From Nocardia cyriacigeorgica (GTDB lineage: Bacteria; Actinomycetota; Actinomycetes; Mycobacteriales; Mycobacteriaceae), in the NCBI RefSeq assembly GCF_029868385.1, contig NZ_JARWNX010000054.1, positions 1 to 64,000 on the forward strand: a DNA stretch of 64,000 bases. Direction: 5' to 3'. The position numbers were made by a program, and so were the translations under genes. Under the pieces are notes generated by a model. The model searched no databases, was not told the origin of the DNA, and saw only the letters and a list, made by a program, of their open reading frames with translations. This document shows positions 29,227-37,733 of this stretch, piece after piece. Within the stretch, counting starts at the first letter, position 1, and each line of letters starts with the position of its first letter.

Positions 29227-30285
29227 TCAGATGTCGATGTCGACGTCGCCGACGGCGGCGCTGACACAGAGTTGGATGGGCTGATCGGGATCGGCGTCGG
29301 TTTCACCGGTGCGCAGATTGCGGGTGCAGCCGGTGCGCCGGATGGCGGTGCAGGAGAAGCAGATTCCCATCCGGCAGCCGAATTCCGGGCTCAGCCCGGC
29401 GGCCTCGGCCTGTTCGAGCAGACTGCCTCCGGTGTTCTCGGCGCTGACCGCACTGGCGGAGAAGGTCACCGTGCCGTGCACATCGGCGGCGTCGACCGGC
29501 GCCACCGACAGCGTGAACTCCTCGGTATGCAGGCGATCGCCGAGCTGCTCGGCCTCGAAGACGGTGCGCACCGAATCCATCAGCGGGCCGGGTCCGCACA
29601 GGTAGGTGTGCGCGTCGGCGAACCACGGTGCGACCCGCTCGAGTTCGTCGTAATCGAACGTGCTGCCGTCCACCTCCGGGTAGCGCATCTCCAGTGCGAC
29701 GTTGGGATGCGCGGCGGCGATCGCGGCGAGTTCGGCGCGATGCGGCACGTACTCCGGTGTGCGCGCGTAGTGCAGGAACACCACCGGACCGCTGTGCCCC
29801 TCGTCGGTGAGGGTGCGCAGCATCGACAGCACCGGGGTGATACCGCTGCCGCCGCTGATCAGCAGCACTCGGTCCGGCCGCGCCTCGGGCAGATGGAAGA
29901 CGCCCGAGGCCGGTTCCAGATCGACCACAAGGCCGGGCTCCGCCGCCCGGTGCAGGTACCGCGACACCAGGCCTTCCGGATGCACCCGGATGGTCAGGTC
30001 GATGCGGCGGTCCCGTTCGTGCTGCGAATTCACCGGTGAATAGCAGCGGGTGTGGCGCACGCCGTCGATGACGACGCCGATCTGCACGAACTGACCGGCC
30101 CGGAAGCCGGACCACTGTCGCGTGGGGCGCAGCGACAGCGACACCGTGCCCGGCACCGACCGGTCCACCCGCACGATCTCCGCGCGCATCTCGCGGGCGG
30201 TGAGCATCGGGCGCACCAACTCCAGATAGCGATCGAGCGGATGCGGTGTGGTCAGGGTCTGCACCAGATTGATGAGATCCACCAT
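29227..30285 (-). CDS. Ferredoxin-domain NAD(P)H oxidoreductase, electron donor of the desaturase
   Basis: A protein of 352 residues from ATG 30285 (GGAG at 9 nt). FAD-binding domain with RCYSPVNS, a NAD(P)H-binding domain with LLISGGSGITPVLSML near residues 158-173 and LCGPGPLM, then a C-terminal plant-type [2Fe-2S] ferredoxin with Cys pattern GCRMGICFSC ... QLC. It resembles Rv3230c, which feeds electrons to DesA3. First gene of the operon, under the inverted-repeat operator at 30344. Confidence 0.92.
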   Translation of the reverse strand: MVDLINLVQTLTTPHPLDRYLELVRPMLTAREMRAEIVRVDRSVPGTVSLSLRPTRQWSGFRAGQFVQIGVVIDGVRHTRCYSPVNSQHERDRRIDLTIRVHPEGLVSRYLHRAAEPGLVVDLEPASGVFHLPEARPDRVLLISGGSGITPVLSMLRTLTDEGHSGPVVFLHYARTPEYVPHRAELAAIAAAHPNVALEMRYPEVDGSTFDYDELERVAPWFADAHTYLCGPGPLMDSVRTVFEAEQLGDRLHTEEFTLSVAPVDAADVHGTVTFSASAVSAENTGGSLLEQAEAAGLSPEFGCRMGICFSCTAIRRTGCTRNLRTGETDADPDQPIQLCVSAAVGDVDIDI

Positions 30286-30343
30286 GCGGTTTCTCCGTGC
30301 CTGTCGTTGGTCACCCTCGGCGGACGAGCCCGAGACAAATTTC

Positions 30344-30370
30344 AGTGTACGTCTGTACACTCAACAGTGT
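30344..30370. promoter_or_regulatory. Double TetR operator candidate for the desaturase operon
   Basis: AGTGTAC-GTCT-GTACACT (30344-30361) is a perfect inverted repeat. ACACT-CAAC-AGTGT (30357-30370) overlaps it. Spacing and GTAC half-sites resemble the DesT/FadR-type operators of lipid TetR repressors (AGTGAAC-N4-GTTCACT in Pseudomonas). It lies 59 bp before the reductase start. Confidence 0.72.
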
Positions 30371-30466
30371 GACCGATGACCGGGGATGGATGTCAACCAG
30401 GAGTTCATGTGACGCGAACTACATCTACGAAATGAGCACATGGTGAACGGATGTATGCTCACCGTG

Positions 30467-31075
30467 ATGAGCGAGCAGGCGGAAACCCGAGTCGAGCGCA
30501 AGGAGCGCACCCGGCGGGCATTGCTGGAGGGCACCCTCGCCCTCGCCGCCGAACGCGGGTTCGCCGCGCTCAGCCTGCGCGAGATCGCCCGCTCGGCCGG
30601 TATCGTGCCGACGGCCTTCTACCGGCATTTCGCCTCGCTGGACGATCTGGGCGCCACCCTCGTCGACGAGGGCGTCAAAGCCCTGCGCCTGGCACTGCGG
30701 CAACTGCGTCGCCGCCCGGACGCGCATCTGGCCGAGACCGTCCGCTTCGTCTTCGACCAGGTCGCGGACAAGCGTGCGCTGTTCGGTTTCCTGACCAGGG
30801 AGCGACGCGGTGGTTCGGCCGCGCTGCGCCAGGCGATCGCCCTGGAGATGCAGCTGATCGTGCGCGAACTGGTGGTCGACTTCTCCCGGATCAGCGCGCT
30901 GGACTCCTGGTCACCCGAGGACCTGGAGCTGGCCGCGGACCTGATCGTGTCCACCGTCGCCGACGGTATCGCCGACTATGTGGCGGCGGCACCGCGCGAT
31001 CAGCAGCCGACCGTCGATCGCACGGTCTACCAGGTGCGGCTCATCGCGCTGGGCATGGGTGCCTGGAAGCCGTAG
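30467..31075 (+). CDS. TetR-family regulator, probable repressor of the desaturase operon
   Basis: A protein of 202 residues. N-terminal HTH (RRALLEGTLALAAERGFAAL, LREIARSAGIVPTAFYRHF), then a ligand domain. The arrangement matches acyl-CoA-responsive DesT-like regulators. I chose ATG 30467: TATGCT lies 7 nt before it with no Shine-Dalgarno, so the mRNA is probably leaderless. An in-frame ATG at 30440 would add nine residues upstream of the HTH. Confidence 0.88.
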   Translation: MSEQAETRVERKERTRRALLEGTLALAAERGFAALSLREIARSAGIVPTAFYRHFASLDDLGATLVDEGVKALRLALRQLRRRPDAHLAETVRFVFDQVADKRALFGFLTRERRGGSAALRQAIALEMQLIVRELVVDFSRISALDSWSPEDLELAADLIVSTVADGIADYVAAAPRDQQPTVDRTVYQVRLIALGMGAWKP

Positions 31076-31149
31076 GCAATCCCGCGTGGATCCGACTCCG
31101 GCGCAACCCGACTCGACCTGTCGACGTGCGGGCGGCGTCCGCCGAACCG

Positions 31150-32502
31150 TCACTCGTTCGGATGCCCCATGGGGCCGGAGGGTTCCCGCACCGGGTCCGG
31201 CGACGGCACCGCGAGTAGGGCGGCGAGGCCGATGGCCAGCACTACCAGCAGCCCGAGGATGCCGGCCCGGTCGGTCGCGAACGCCCAGGCGAAGAAGCCG
31301 AACAGCATCGGCGCGAGGAACGAGACCGCCCGGCCCGTGGTGGTGTAGAGGCCGAACAGCTGACCCTCACGCCCGGCGGGAGCGAGCCGGGCCAGGAACG
31401 AGCGCGCCGACGCCTGCGCCGGGCCGACGAATACCGTCAGCAGCAGGCCGAAGATCCAGAACATGAGCGGACCGGAGACCGCGAGCAACGCGCTCCCGCA
31501 GATCAGCATCGCCACCAGCGACACCACGATCACCCGCTTCGGCCCGACCCGGTCGTCGAAGCGGCCAGCGACGATCGCACCGAGGGCCGCGACCACATTC
31601 GCGGCGATGCCGAACAGCAGCACATCGTCATCGGCGAAGCCGTACACCCCGACCGCCAGGACCGCGCCGAAGGTGAACACCCCGGCGAGGCCGTCCCGGA
31701 AGATCGCGCTGGCCAGCAGGAAGCCGACGGTGCGCCGATCCGCGGCCCACAGTTCGCGCAGATCCCGCCACAGCACCCGATACGAGCCGAACAACCCGGC
31801 CGACGCCGCACCAGGATCGGCGCCGGTGCGCACCACCTCGGGCACCGCGAACAACACCGGCAGCGCGAACGCCGCGAACCACACCGCGGCCAATACGGCC
31901 ACCAACCGGATATTGAGTCCGTCGTCGGTGGGGATGCCGAACAGCCCGCGCTGATCACCCTCACCGGCGATGAAGCCGAGGTAGCAGATGAGCAGCAGGA
32001 AGATGCCACCGAAATAGCCCATCGCCCAGCCGAATCCGGAGACGCGGCCGACGGTGGCCGGTGTCGAGACCTGCCGCAGCATGGCGTTATAGGGCACATT
32101 GGCCAGTTCGAAACAGGCCGAACCGAAGCCGAGCAACACCAGCCCTAGCCATAGATCGTGGTAGTCGTCGTGGACGAAGAACATCGCGACCATCGCGGCC
32201 ACGGTCAACGCGGTGAGCACGCCGAGCGAGCGTTTGCGGTTGGCGGTGGCGTCGAAGCGCTGCCCGCTGATCGGCGCGGTCAAGGCGACCACCAGGCCCG
32301 CGATGCCGAGCGCCCAGCCCAGCCACGCGCTCGCCGAGATGCCGCCGGGCAGATCGTCGCCGACGCTGTCGGTCAGATACACCGAGAACACGAAGGTCAA
32401 GATGACGGCGTTGAACGCGGCCGAACCCCAGTCCCACAGCCCCCACGCCACCACCTGCCCGCGCCCGGTACCGGCCTCACCGCGCGCGTCGACCTCGCTC
32501 AT
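31150..32502 (-). CDS. UMF1/Atg22-like MFS transporter
   Basis: A 12-helix transporter of 450 residues. The N-terminal WGLWDWGSAAFNAVILTFVF is characteristic of the UMF1 (DUF894/Atg22-like) family, and GRVSGFGWAMGYFGG lies near residue 147. Fungal members are vacuolar amino-acid effluxers. Bacterial substrates are unknown. It stands alone, divergent from the PadR gene. Confidence 0.86.
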   Translation of the reverse strand: MSEVDARGEAGTGRGQVVAWGLWDWGSAAFNAVILTFVFSVYLTDSVGDDLPGGISASAWLGWALGIAGLVVALTAPISGQRFDATANRKRSLGVLTALTVAAMVAMFFVHDDYHDLWLGLVLLGFGSACFELANVPYNAMLRQVSTPATVGRVSGFGWAMGYFGGIFLLLICYLGFIAGEGDQRGLFGIPTDDGLNIRLVAVLAAVWFAAFALPVLFAVPEVVRTGADPGAASAGLFGSYRVLWRDLRELWAADRRTVGFLLASAIFRDGLAGVFTFGAVLAVGVYGFADDDVLLFGIAANVVAALGAIVAGRFDDRVGPKRVIVVSLVAMLICGSALLAVSGPLMFWIFGLLLTVFVGPAQASARSFLARLAPAGREGQLFGLYTTTGRAVSFLAPMLFGFFAWAFATDRAGILGLLVVLAIGLAALLAVPSPDPVREPSGPMGHPNE

Positions 32503-32623
32503 ATGCGCACCCTAATCGACGGCGCGGCGCGGAGCCGGTCTTCGGTTCGCGCCTTGCCGCGGCGATCGCGACGCGCTCGTTCCTTCTCGGCCCTACCATG
32601 AGCGACCCGGACCACACGGCCAT

Positions 32624-32641
32624 ATGCACCCAGTTGCATAG
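32624..32641. promoter_or_regulatory. Candidate PadR operator
   Basis: Perfect inverted repeat TATGCA-CCCAGT-TGCATA, 29 bp before the PadR start and between divergent genes. It fits the ATGC-N8-GCAT style of PadR sites. A second short repeat TTCG-GGTAT-CGAA follows at about 32646. Confidence 0.55.
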
Positions 32642-32670
32642 TACTTCGGGTATCGAATAATCTGTATCGT

Positions 32671-33243
32671 ATGGCACTCGAGCACGCCCTGTTGGTATCG
32701 CTGACCGAACGTGCCGGTTCCGGGTACGAACTGGCCCGTCGGTTCGACAAATCGATCGGCTATTTCTGGAGCGCCACCCATCAGCAGATCTATCGGGTGC
32801 TGCGCCGGATGGAGGAATCCGGTTGGCTGCACAGCGAATCGGTCGCCCAGGCGGGCAGGCCGGACAAGAAGGTCTATTCGGTGAGCGAGGCCGGTCGCGC
32901 AGAACTGGCGCGCTGGATCGCCGAGCCCACCGAGATCGAACGACAACGCAATGAACTCTTCGTCAAGGTGCGCGCGGCGTCCTACGGCGATCTCGACACG
33001 CTGCGCGCCGAGGTCACCCGTCACCGCGAGGAGCACACCCATCGACTCGAGCTGTACCGGCTCATCGAGAAACGAGACTTCCCGGCGCCGGATCAGCTCA
33101 CCGGCACCGGGCTGCACCAGTATCTGGTGCTCCGCGCAGGTATCCGCCTGGAGGCCGGATCCATCGAATGGTGCGACGAGGTCCTGCACGCCCTGCGATC
33201 GAATACCCCGCCACCGCCCCCGACAGCCCCGGGCGCGGACTGA
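32671..33243 (+). CDS. PadR-family transcriptional regulator
   Basis: A protein of 190 residues. N-terminal winged helix (ALEHALLVSLTERAGSGYEL, ATHQQIYRVLRRMEESGWLH, then KVYSVSEAGRAEL), followed by a C-terminal helical dimer domain (PadR_C type) and a Pro-rich end. ATG 32671. It lies 21 bp before the FadH-like gene on the same strand, so it is likely co-transcribed and may control that gene along with itself through the palindrome upstream. Confidence 0.9.
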   Translation: MALEHALLVSLTERAGSGYELARRFDKSIGYFWSATHQQIYRVLRRMEESGWLHSESVAQAGRPDKKVYSVSEAGRAELARWIAEPTEIERQRNELFVKVRAASYGDLDTLRAEVTRHREEHTHRLELYRLIEKRDFPAPDQLTGTGLHQYLVLRAGIRLEAGSIEWCDEVLHALRSNTPPPPPTAPGAD

Positions 33244-33264
33244 CGTCAGAAAGCGAGCCCGATC

Positions 33265-35301
33265 GTGCGATCGACCAGCTACCCCCATCTGTTCGAGCCC
33301 CTCGACCTCGGCCACACCACACTGCGCAATCGCGTGATCATGGGGTCGATGCACACCGGCCTGGAGGATCGAGCCTGGGACACCAACCGCCTGGCCGCCT
33401 ATTTCGCCGAACGCGCGCGCGGCGGCGTCGGGCTCATCATCACCGGCGGTTACGCACCCAACCGGACGGGCTGGCTGCTGCCGTTCGGCGCCAAACTCAC
33501 CAACAGGACCGAGGCCTACCGGCATCGGGTCATCACTCGCGCGGTGCACGCCGAAGGCGGCAAGATCGCCCTGCAAATCCTGCACGCGGGCCGGTATTCG
33601 TATATGCCGGGCAGTGTGTCGGCGTCCTCGATCAAGGCGCCGATCAATCCGTTCCGGCCGCGCAAACTCTCCGCCAAGGGTGTCGAGCAGACCATCGACG
33701 ATTATGTGCGCTGCGCCGGGCTGGCCGAGTTCGCTGGTTATGACGGTGTCGAGATCATGGGCGGTGAAGGCTATTTCATCAACCAGTTCCTCGCACCGCG
33801 CACCAACAAGCGCACCGACAAATGGGGCGGTTCGGCGCAGAACCGGCGTCGACTCGCGGTCGAGATCGTGCGCCGCACCCGCGCCGCCGTGGGGCCGGAT
33901 TTCATCATCGTGTTCCGGTTGTCCATGGCCGAGCTGGTGGAGAAGGGCCAGACCTTCGACGAGATCGTCGCGCTGGCACAGGAACTCGAAGCCGCTGGGG
34001 CCAGCATTCTCAATACCGATATCGGCTGGCACGAGGCTCGGGTGCCGACGATCGTGACATCGGTGCCGCGCGCCGCCTTCGTGGAATTCACCGCGAAGAT
34101 CACCTCGCGGGTGAACATCCCGGTGTGCGCGTCGAATCGGATCAATATGCCCGAGATCGCCGAGGAGATCCTCACCCGCGGCGACGCCCAGCTGGTCTCA
34201 CTGGCGCGCCCGTTCCTCTCCGACCCGGAATGGGTCAACAAGGCGGCGCAGAACCGGGCCGACGAGATCAATACCTGCATCGCCTGCAATCAGGCCTGCC
34301 TCGACCACGCCTTCCAGCACAAGACCGTCTCCTGCCTGCTCAACCCGCGCGCCGGGCACGAGACCGAGCTGAAACTGCTGCCCACTCGGCGCGCCAAGCG
34401 CATCGCGGTGGTCGGCGCGGGGCCCGCCGGACTGTCGGCGGCGGTGAATCTCGCCGAACGCGGGCATCGGGTGGACCTGTTCGAAGCCGAGGACAAGATC
34501 GGCGGCCAGTTCGATATCGCGCGGCGCATCCCCGGTAAGGAGGAGTTCGACGAGTCCATCCGGTACTTCACCCGCAAACTCGAACTCACCGGCGTCACCG
34601 TTCATCTCGGCACTCGCGTCACCGCGACCGAACTCGTCGATCGCCGCTACGACGAGGTGGTGTTGGCCACCGGTGTGCGCCCGCGCATCCCGAACATCCC
34701 CGGCATCGACCATCCGATGGTGCTGACCTACGCCGAACTGGTGCGCGAGGAGAAGCCGGTCGGCAAACGCGTCGCGGTGATCGGTGCGGGCGGTATCGGC
34801 TACGACGTCAGCGAATACCTCACCGTCGAGGGCCATCCCACGCTGAAGCTCGACGAGTGGAAGCAGGAATGGGGCGTCGATTCGGCCGATGAGCAGGTGC
34901 GCGGCCAGCTCGCCACGCCGCTCCCCTCCCCCGCCGCCCGCGATGTGGTGCTGCTGCAACGCAAGTCCGGGTCATTCGGCAAGAGCCTGGGCAAGACCTC
35001 CGGCTGGGTGCATCGAGCGGCGGTGAAGGCCAAGGGAGTCGAGCAGATCGGCGGTGTCAACTATGAACGCATCGACGACGCCGGACTGCACATCAGCTTC
35101 GGGGAGAAGCGGGAACGCCGACAGCTGATCCCGGTCGACAACGTGGTCATCTGCGCCGGTCAGGAATCGGTGCGTGATCTGGAAGACGACCTGCGCGCGG
35201 CCGGTGTGCATCCGCACCTGATCGGCGGCGCCGAACTCGCGGCCGAACTGGATGCCAAACGCGCCATCGACCAGGGCACGCGTCTGGCCGCGCGGTTGTG
35301 A
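33265..35301 (+). CDS. fadH: 2,4-Dienoyl-CoA reductase (NADPH), FadH type
   Basis: A protein of 678 residues with the FadH three-part plan: an N-terminal old-yellow-enzyme TIM barrel with FMN (LFEPLDLGHTTLRNRVIMGS), a [4Fe-4S] site with cysteines in CIACNQACLDHAFQHKTVSC near residues 337-356, and a C-terminal FAD/NADPH module starting at RIAVVGAGPAGLSAAVNLAE. It reduces 2,4-dienoyl-CoA from unsaturated fatty acids so beta-oxidation can continue. GTG 33265 is the start. A related old-yellow enzyme with another substrate cannot be excluded. Confidence 0.92.
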   Translation: MRSTSYPHLFEPLDLGHTTLRNRVIMGSMHTGLEDRAWDTNRLAAYFAERARGGVGLIITGGYAPNRTGWLLPFGAKLTNRTEAYRHRVITRAVHAEGGKIALQILHAGRYSYMPGSVSASSIKAPINPFRPRKLSAKGVEQTIDDYVRCAGLAEFAGYDGVEIMGGEGYFINQFLAPRTNKRTDKWGGSAQNRRRLAVEIVRRTRAAVGPDFIIVFRLSMAELVEKGQTFDEIVALAQELEAAGASILNTDIGWHEARVPTIVTSVPRAAFVEFTAKITSRVNIPVCASNRINMPEIAEEILTRGDAQLVSLARPFLSDPEWVNKAAQNRADEINTCIACNQACLDHAFQHKTVSCLLNPRAGHETELKLLPTRRAKRIAVVGAGPAGLSAAVNLAERGHRVDLFEAEDKIGGQFDIARRIPGKEEFDESIRYFTRKLELTGVTVHLGTRVTATELVDRRYDEVVLATGVRPRIPNIPGIDHPMVLTYAELVREEKPVGKRVAVIGAGGIGYDVSEYLTVEGHPTLKLDEWKQEWGVDSADEQVRGQLATPLPSPAARDVVLLQRKSGSFGKSLGKTSGWVHRAAVKAKGVEQIGGVNYERIDDAGLHISFGEKRERRQLIPVDNVVICAGQESVRDLEDDLRAAGVHPHLIGGAELAAELDAKRAIDQGTRLAARL

Positions 35302-35487
35302 ACGCGGCGCGGCGCTCATCGACGGTTCGATGATGAGCCGATAGAGAGCAGCACACGATTGCCGCGTGGTCGCCCTACGCCCTCGACCTGCCTCGGGTGA
35401 TGGGCGAAACCCGGCAGGACCGGCGGACGCCGTTTGCGGAACGCGGGCGGCGCGCGGTGGCCGATCGATGTCGCTTACGCTCATGGC

Positions 35488-36291
35488 GTGAGCCTGCCTG
35501 CCCCCACCGCCGACAATCGTGCCGTCGTCACCGGAGCCTCGTCCGGGATCGGAACCGCGCTGGCCGCCGAGCTGGCCATGCGCGGATATTCGCTGATCCT
35601 GGTGGCCCGCCGGGGCGATATCCTCGAGGAGCTGGCCCAGCGGCTGACCCTGGCCCATGGCATCACCGCCGAGGTACGCGCCGTCGACCTGGCGAACCGG
35701 GAGCAGCGAGCACCGCTGGTGGAGGAGCTGTCGGCGCGCAATATCGCCATCCTGTGCAATAACGCGGGTATCGCGACCTTCGGCGCGGTCGCCGACCTCG
35801 ACCCCGCCTACGAGCGCGATCAGCTCGAACTCAACGCCGTCGCCGTGCACGACCTCACCCTCGCGGTGCTGCCCGGCATGATCGAACGCGGTGCGGGCGG
35901 CATCCTGATCAGCGGTTCGGCGGCGGGCAATATGCCGATCCCGAACAACGCCACCTACGCCGCGAGCAAGGCCTTCGCCAACACCTTCTCCGAATCGCTG
36001 CGCGGCGAACTCAAGGGCACCGGCGTCAATGTCACCCTGCTGGCGCCCGGCCCCGTCCGCACCGAAACCCCCGACCCCGCAGAAGCATCCATCGTCGACC
36101 GCATGGTCCCCGACTTCATGTGGGTCTCCTCCGAATCCACCGCCAAGGCCTCCATCGACGCCCTGGCCCGCAACAAGATGCGCATCGTCCCCGGGTTGAT
36201 CTCCAAGGGCATGAGCGTCGCCGGTCAATACGGACCGCGCGCGGTCACGGCGCCGGTCGCCGGGGCGTTCTACAAGAAGCTGGGCAGCTGA
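35488..36291 (+). CDS. Short-chain dehydrogenase/reductase
   Basis: A classical SDR of 267 residues: cofactor motif VVTGASSGIGTALAAELA, LCNNAGIATFG, catalytic Ser in ILISGSAAGNMP and Tyr-Lys in ATYAASKAF. GTG 35488 is chosen because it begins just before the Rossmann strand, with TACGCT 6 nt upstream suggesting a leaderless mRNA. It is the likely counterpart of Rv2509, which lies beside the DUF853 gene in mycobacteria. Substrate not known from sequence. Confidence 0.85.
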   Translation: MSLPAPTADNRAVVTGASSGIGTALAAELAMRGYSLILVARRGDILEELAQRLTLAHGITAEVRAVDLANREQRAPLVEELSARNIAILCNNAGIATFGAVADLDPAYERDQLELNAVAVHDLTLAVLPGMIERGAGGILISGSAAGNMPIPNNATYAASKAFANTFSESLRGELKGTGVNVTLLAPGPVRTETPDPAEASIVDRMVPDFMWVSSESTAKASIDALARNKMRIVPGLISKGMSVAGQYGPRAVTAPVAGAFYKKLGS

Positions 36292-36424
36292 CCCGACGTC
36301 ACGATCGTAGGCGGAGCCGATTGATCCATTCCACCTCGGGGAAACGGACATAACGCAGCGCGGCACCGCATCGCCGTCGCGTGTACCTCCCGACAAACCG
36401 CAGGCGGGCGCGGCCGAAGGCGCG

Positions 36425-37390
36425 TCACCGCGGCGGGAACAGAGTCAAGAGCTGGGTCATCACGTCTCTGGCGACGGCATCGGAGGCGGCGGAGACCTCG
36501 ACGATCGGGACGCGGGGGCCGAACATGGTGCTGTCGGGAGGCAATTCGGGGCCGACCACCGCGGTGAAGATCGGGATGGTGTTGTCGTAGAGCGATACCG
36601 ATCGGTGCACGATGTGGTCGCCGAAGCGTTCCTCGGTGCCGCCGGCCGCCACATGGGTGGGGACGCGGTATTCGTAGGTGACGGTGACGGTGTCGTCACG
36701 GTATCGGAACAGGCATTGGGTGAGGCGACGTTGATCGGTGTCGCCGGTGTCGGCCAGTTTCGCGCGGACCGCGCACGGGTCGGCGCCGAGCAGCACCGTC
36801 GGCACCGTATCGGGCGAGGTGCCCTGGGGCGGCGACTGCCGCCACCGGTCGATCATCCCCGGCAGCACCCCGTCGGCGACGGCGCACGGGTCCTGCCCCG
36901 GTGTCGTGAGACCCAGATAGAACGCCGCACCCGAGACGAACCGCGCCGTCGCGCCGCAGGAGCGCGGTGGCCCGTCGTCGCGATCGGGAACCAACCGCAC
37001 ACTCACATCACCGAGCTGTTTGCTGATGCCGCGCCCGGGAGCCAACTCCGGAAGCAGGGTCGCATGCCAGGTGAGAACGCTGTCCTCACCCGCGGTATCC
37101 CGGCCGAGCGTCGCGCGGCAGGAGTCGAGCCCAACCGCCACATCCCTGATATCCCCGAGATCGTCGAGCACATCCCGCGGCAGCAGCGAGCACACATCGA
37201 TCTGCCGCGTCGCCTGCGCGACAGCGGCGTGCTGCTGGGCGGTGTCGGCGGGCGCCGACCAGAACTCGGGTGGCGGAGCGGGGATCACCGGCGCGGGCGG
37301 CGACGACGTCTCTGCCCGGTCGGCGACCTCATCACCGCAGCTCACGACCGAGAGCAGCACGACAGCGGCGAACGTGAGCGTCCGATACAT
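36425..37390 (-). CDS. DUF3558-type lipoprotein
   Basis: A protein of 321 residues from ATG 37390. Lipobox LLSVVSC gives a lipidated Cys near residue 18, followed by a Pro-rich spacer and two cysteine-containing halves: DVCSLLPRDVLDDLGDI... and GADPCAVRAKLADTGDTDQR.... This is the DUF3558 pattern of tandem 'C-LL' domains. Anchored on the outer face of the cell membrane, function unknown. Preceded within 2 bp by a small frame on the same strand. Confidence 0.8.
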   Translation of the reverse strand: MYRTLTFAAVVLLSVVSCGDEVADRAETSSPPAPVIPAPPPEFWSAPADTAQQHAAVAQATRQIDVCSLLPRDVLDDLGDIRDVAVGLDSCRATLGRDTAGEDSVLTWHATLLPELAPGRGISKQLGDVSVRLVPDRDDGPPRSCGATARFVSGAAFYLGLTTPGQDPCAVADGVLPGMIDRWRQSPPQGTSPDTVPTVLLGADPCAVRAKLADTGDTDQRRLTQCLFRYRDDTVTVTYEYRVPTHVAAGGTEERFGDHIVHRSVSLYDNTIPIFTAVVGPELPPDSTMFGPRVPIVEVSAASDAVARDVMTQLLTLFPPR

Positions 37391-37392
37391 CG

Positions 37393-37638
37393 TCACACCT
37401 GTCCTCCCAGCCGGACCTGAGCCGGATCGATGTCCGGCCACCGAGTCTGCCCGTATCGGCAATCGGTGCGCAAATACCTGTCCACGGACGTGGCGAGGTC
37501 CGATCGTTCGACCGCTGCCGAATGCGGTCCGCCCTGATCACACCGGGCCCACGCCGCCTGCCGACCGGCGACGGCCATCGGCTCCGGCATCGCGACTGGC
37601 GTCAACAGCTGGTCAGGATTGATGGGCGAGGGTGTCAA
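37393..37638 (-). CDS. Possible small protein coupled to the DUF3558 lipoprotein
   Basis: An 81-residue frame, probably from TTG 37638. Its TGA is separated from the lipoprotein ATG by two bases, the spacing of coupled translation. Soluble, with two Cys (RCDQGG, RTDCRYGQTRW), no signal peptide, no family recognised. The weak start is the main doubt. An internal ATG near 37590 is possible. Confidence 0.42.
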   Translation of the reverse strand: MTPSPINPDQLLTPVAMPEPMAVAGRQAAWARCDQGGPHSAAVERSDLATSVDRYLRTDCRYGQTRWPDIDPAQVRLGGQV

Positions 37639-37733
37639 GGACTCGTCAGCGCGGTGCCCGGGCGCTCTGGCGCGGCGTAGTACTCGAGGTGGCCCCGCAT
37701 ACCGAGAAAGCGGGGGCGTCGCAGGAGAAGCTG

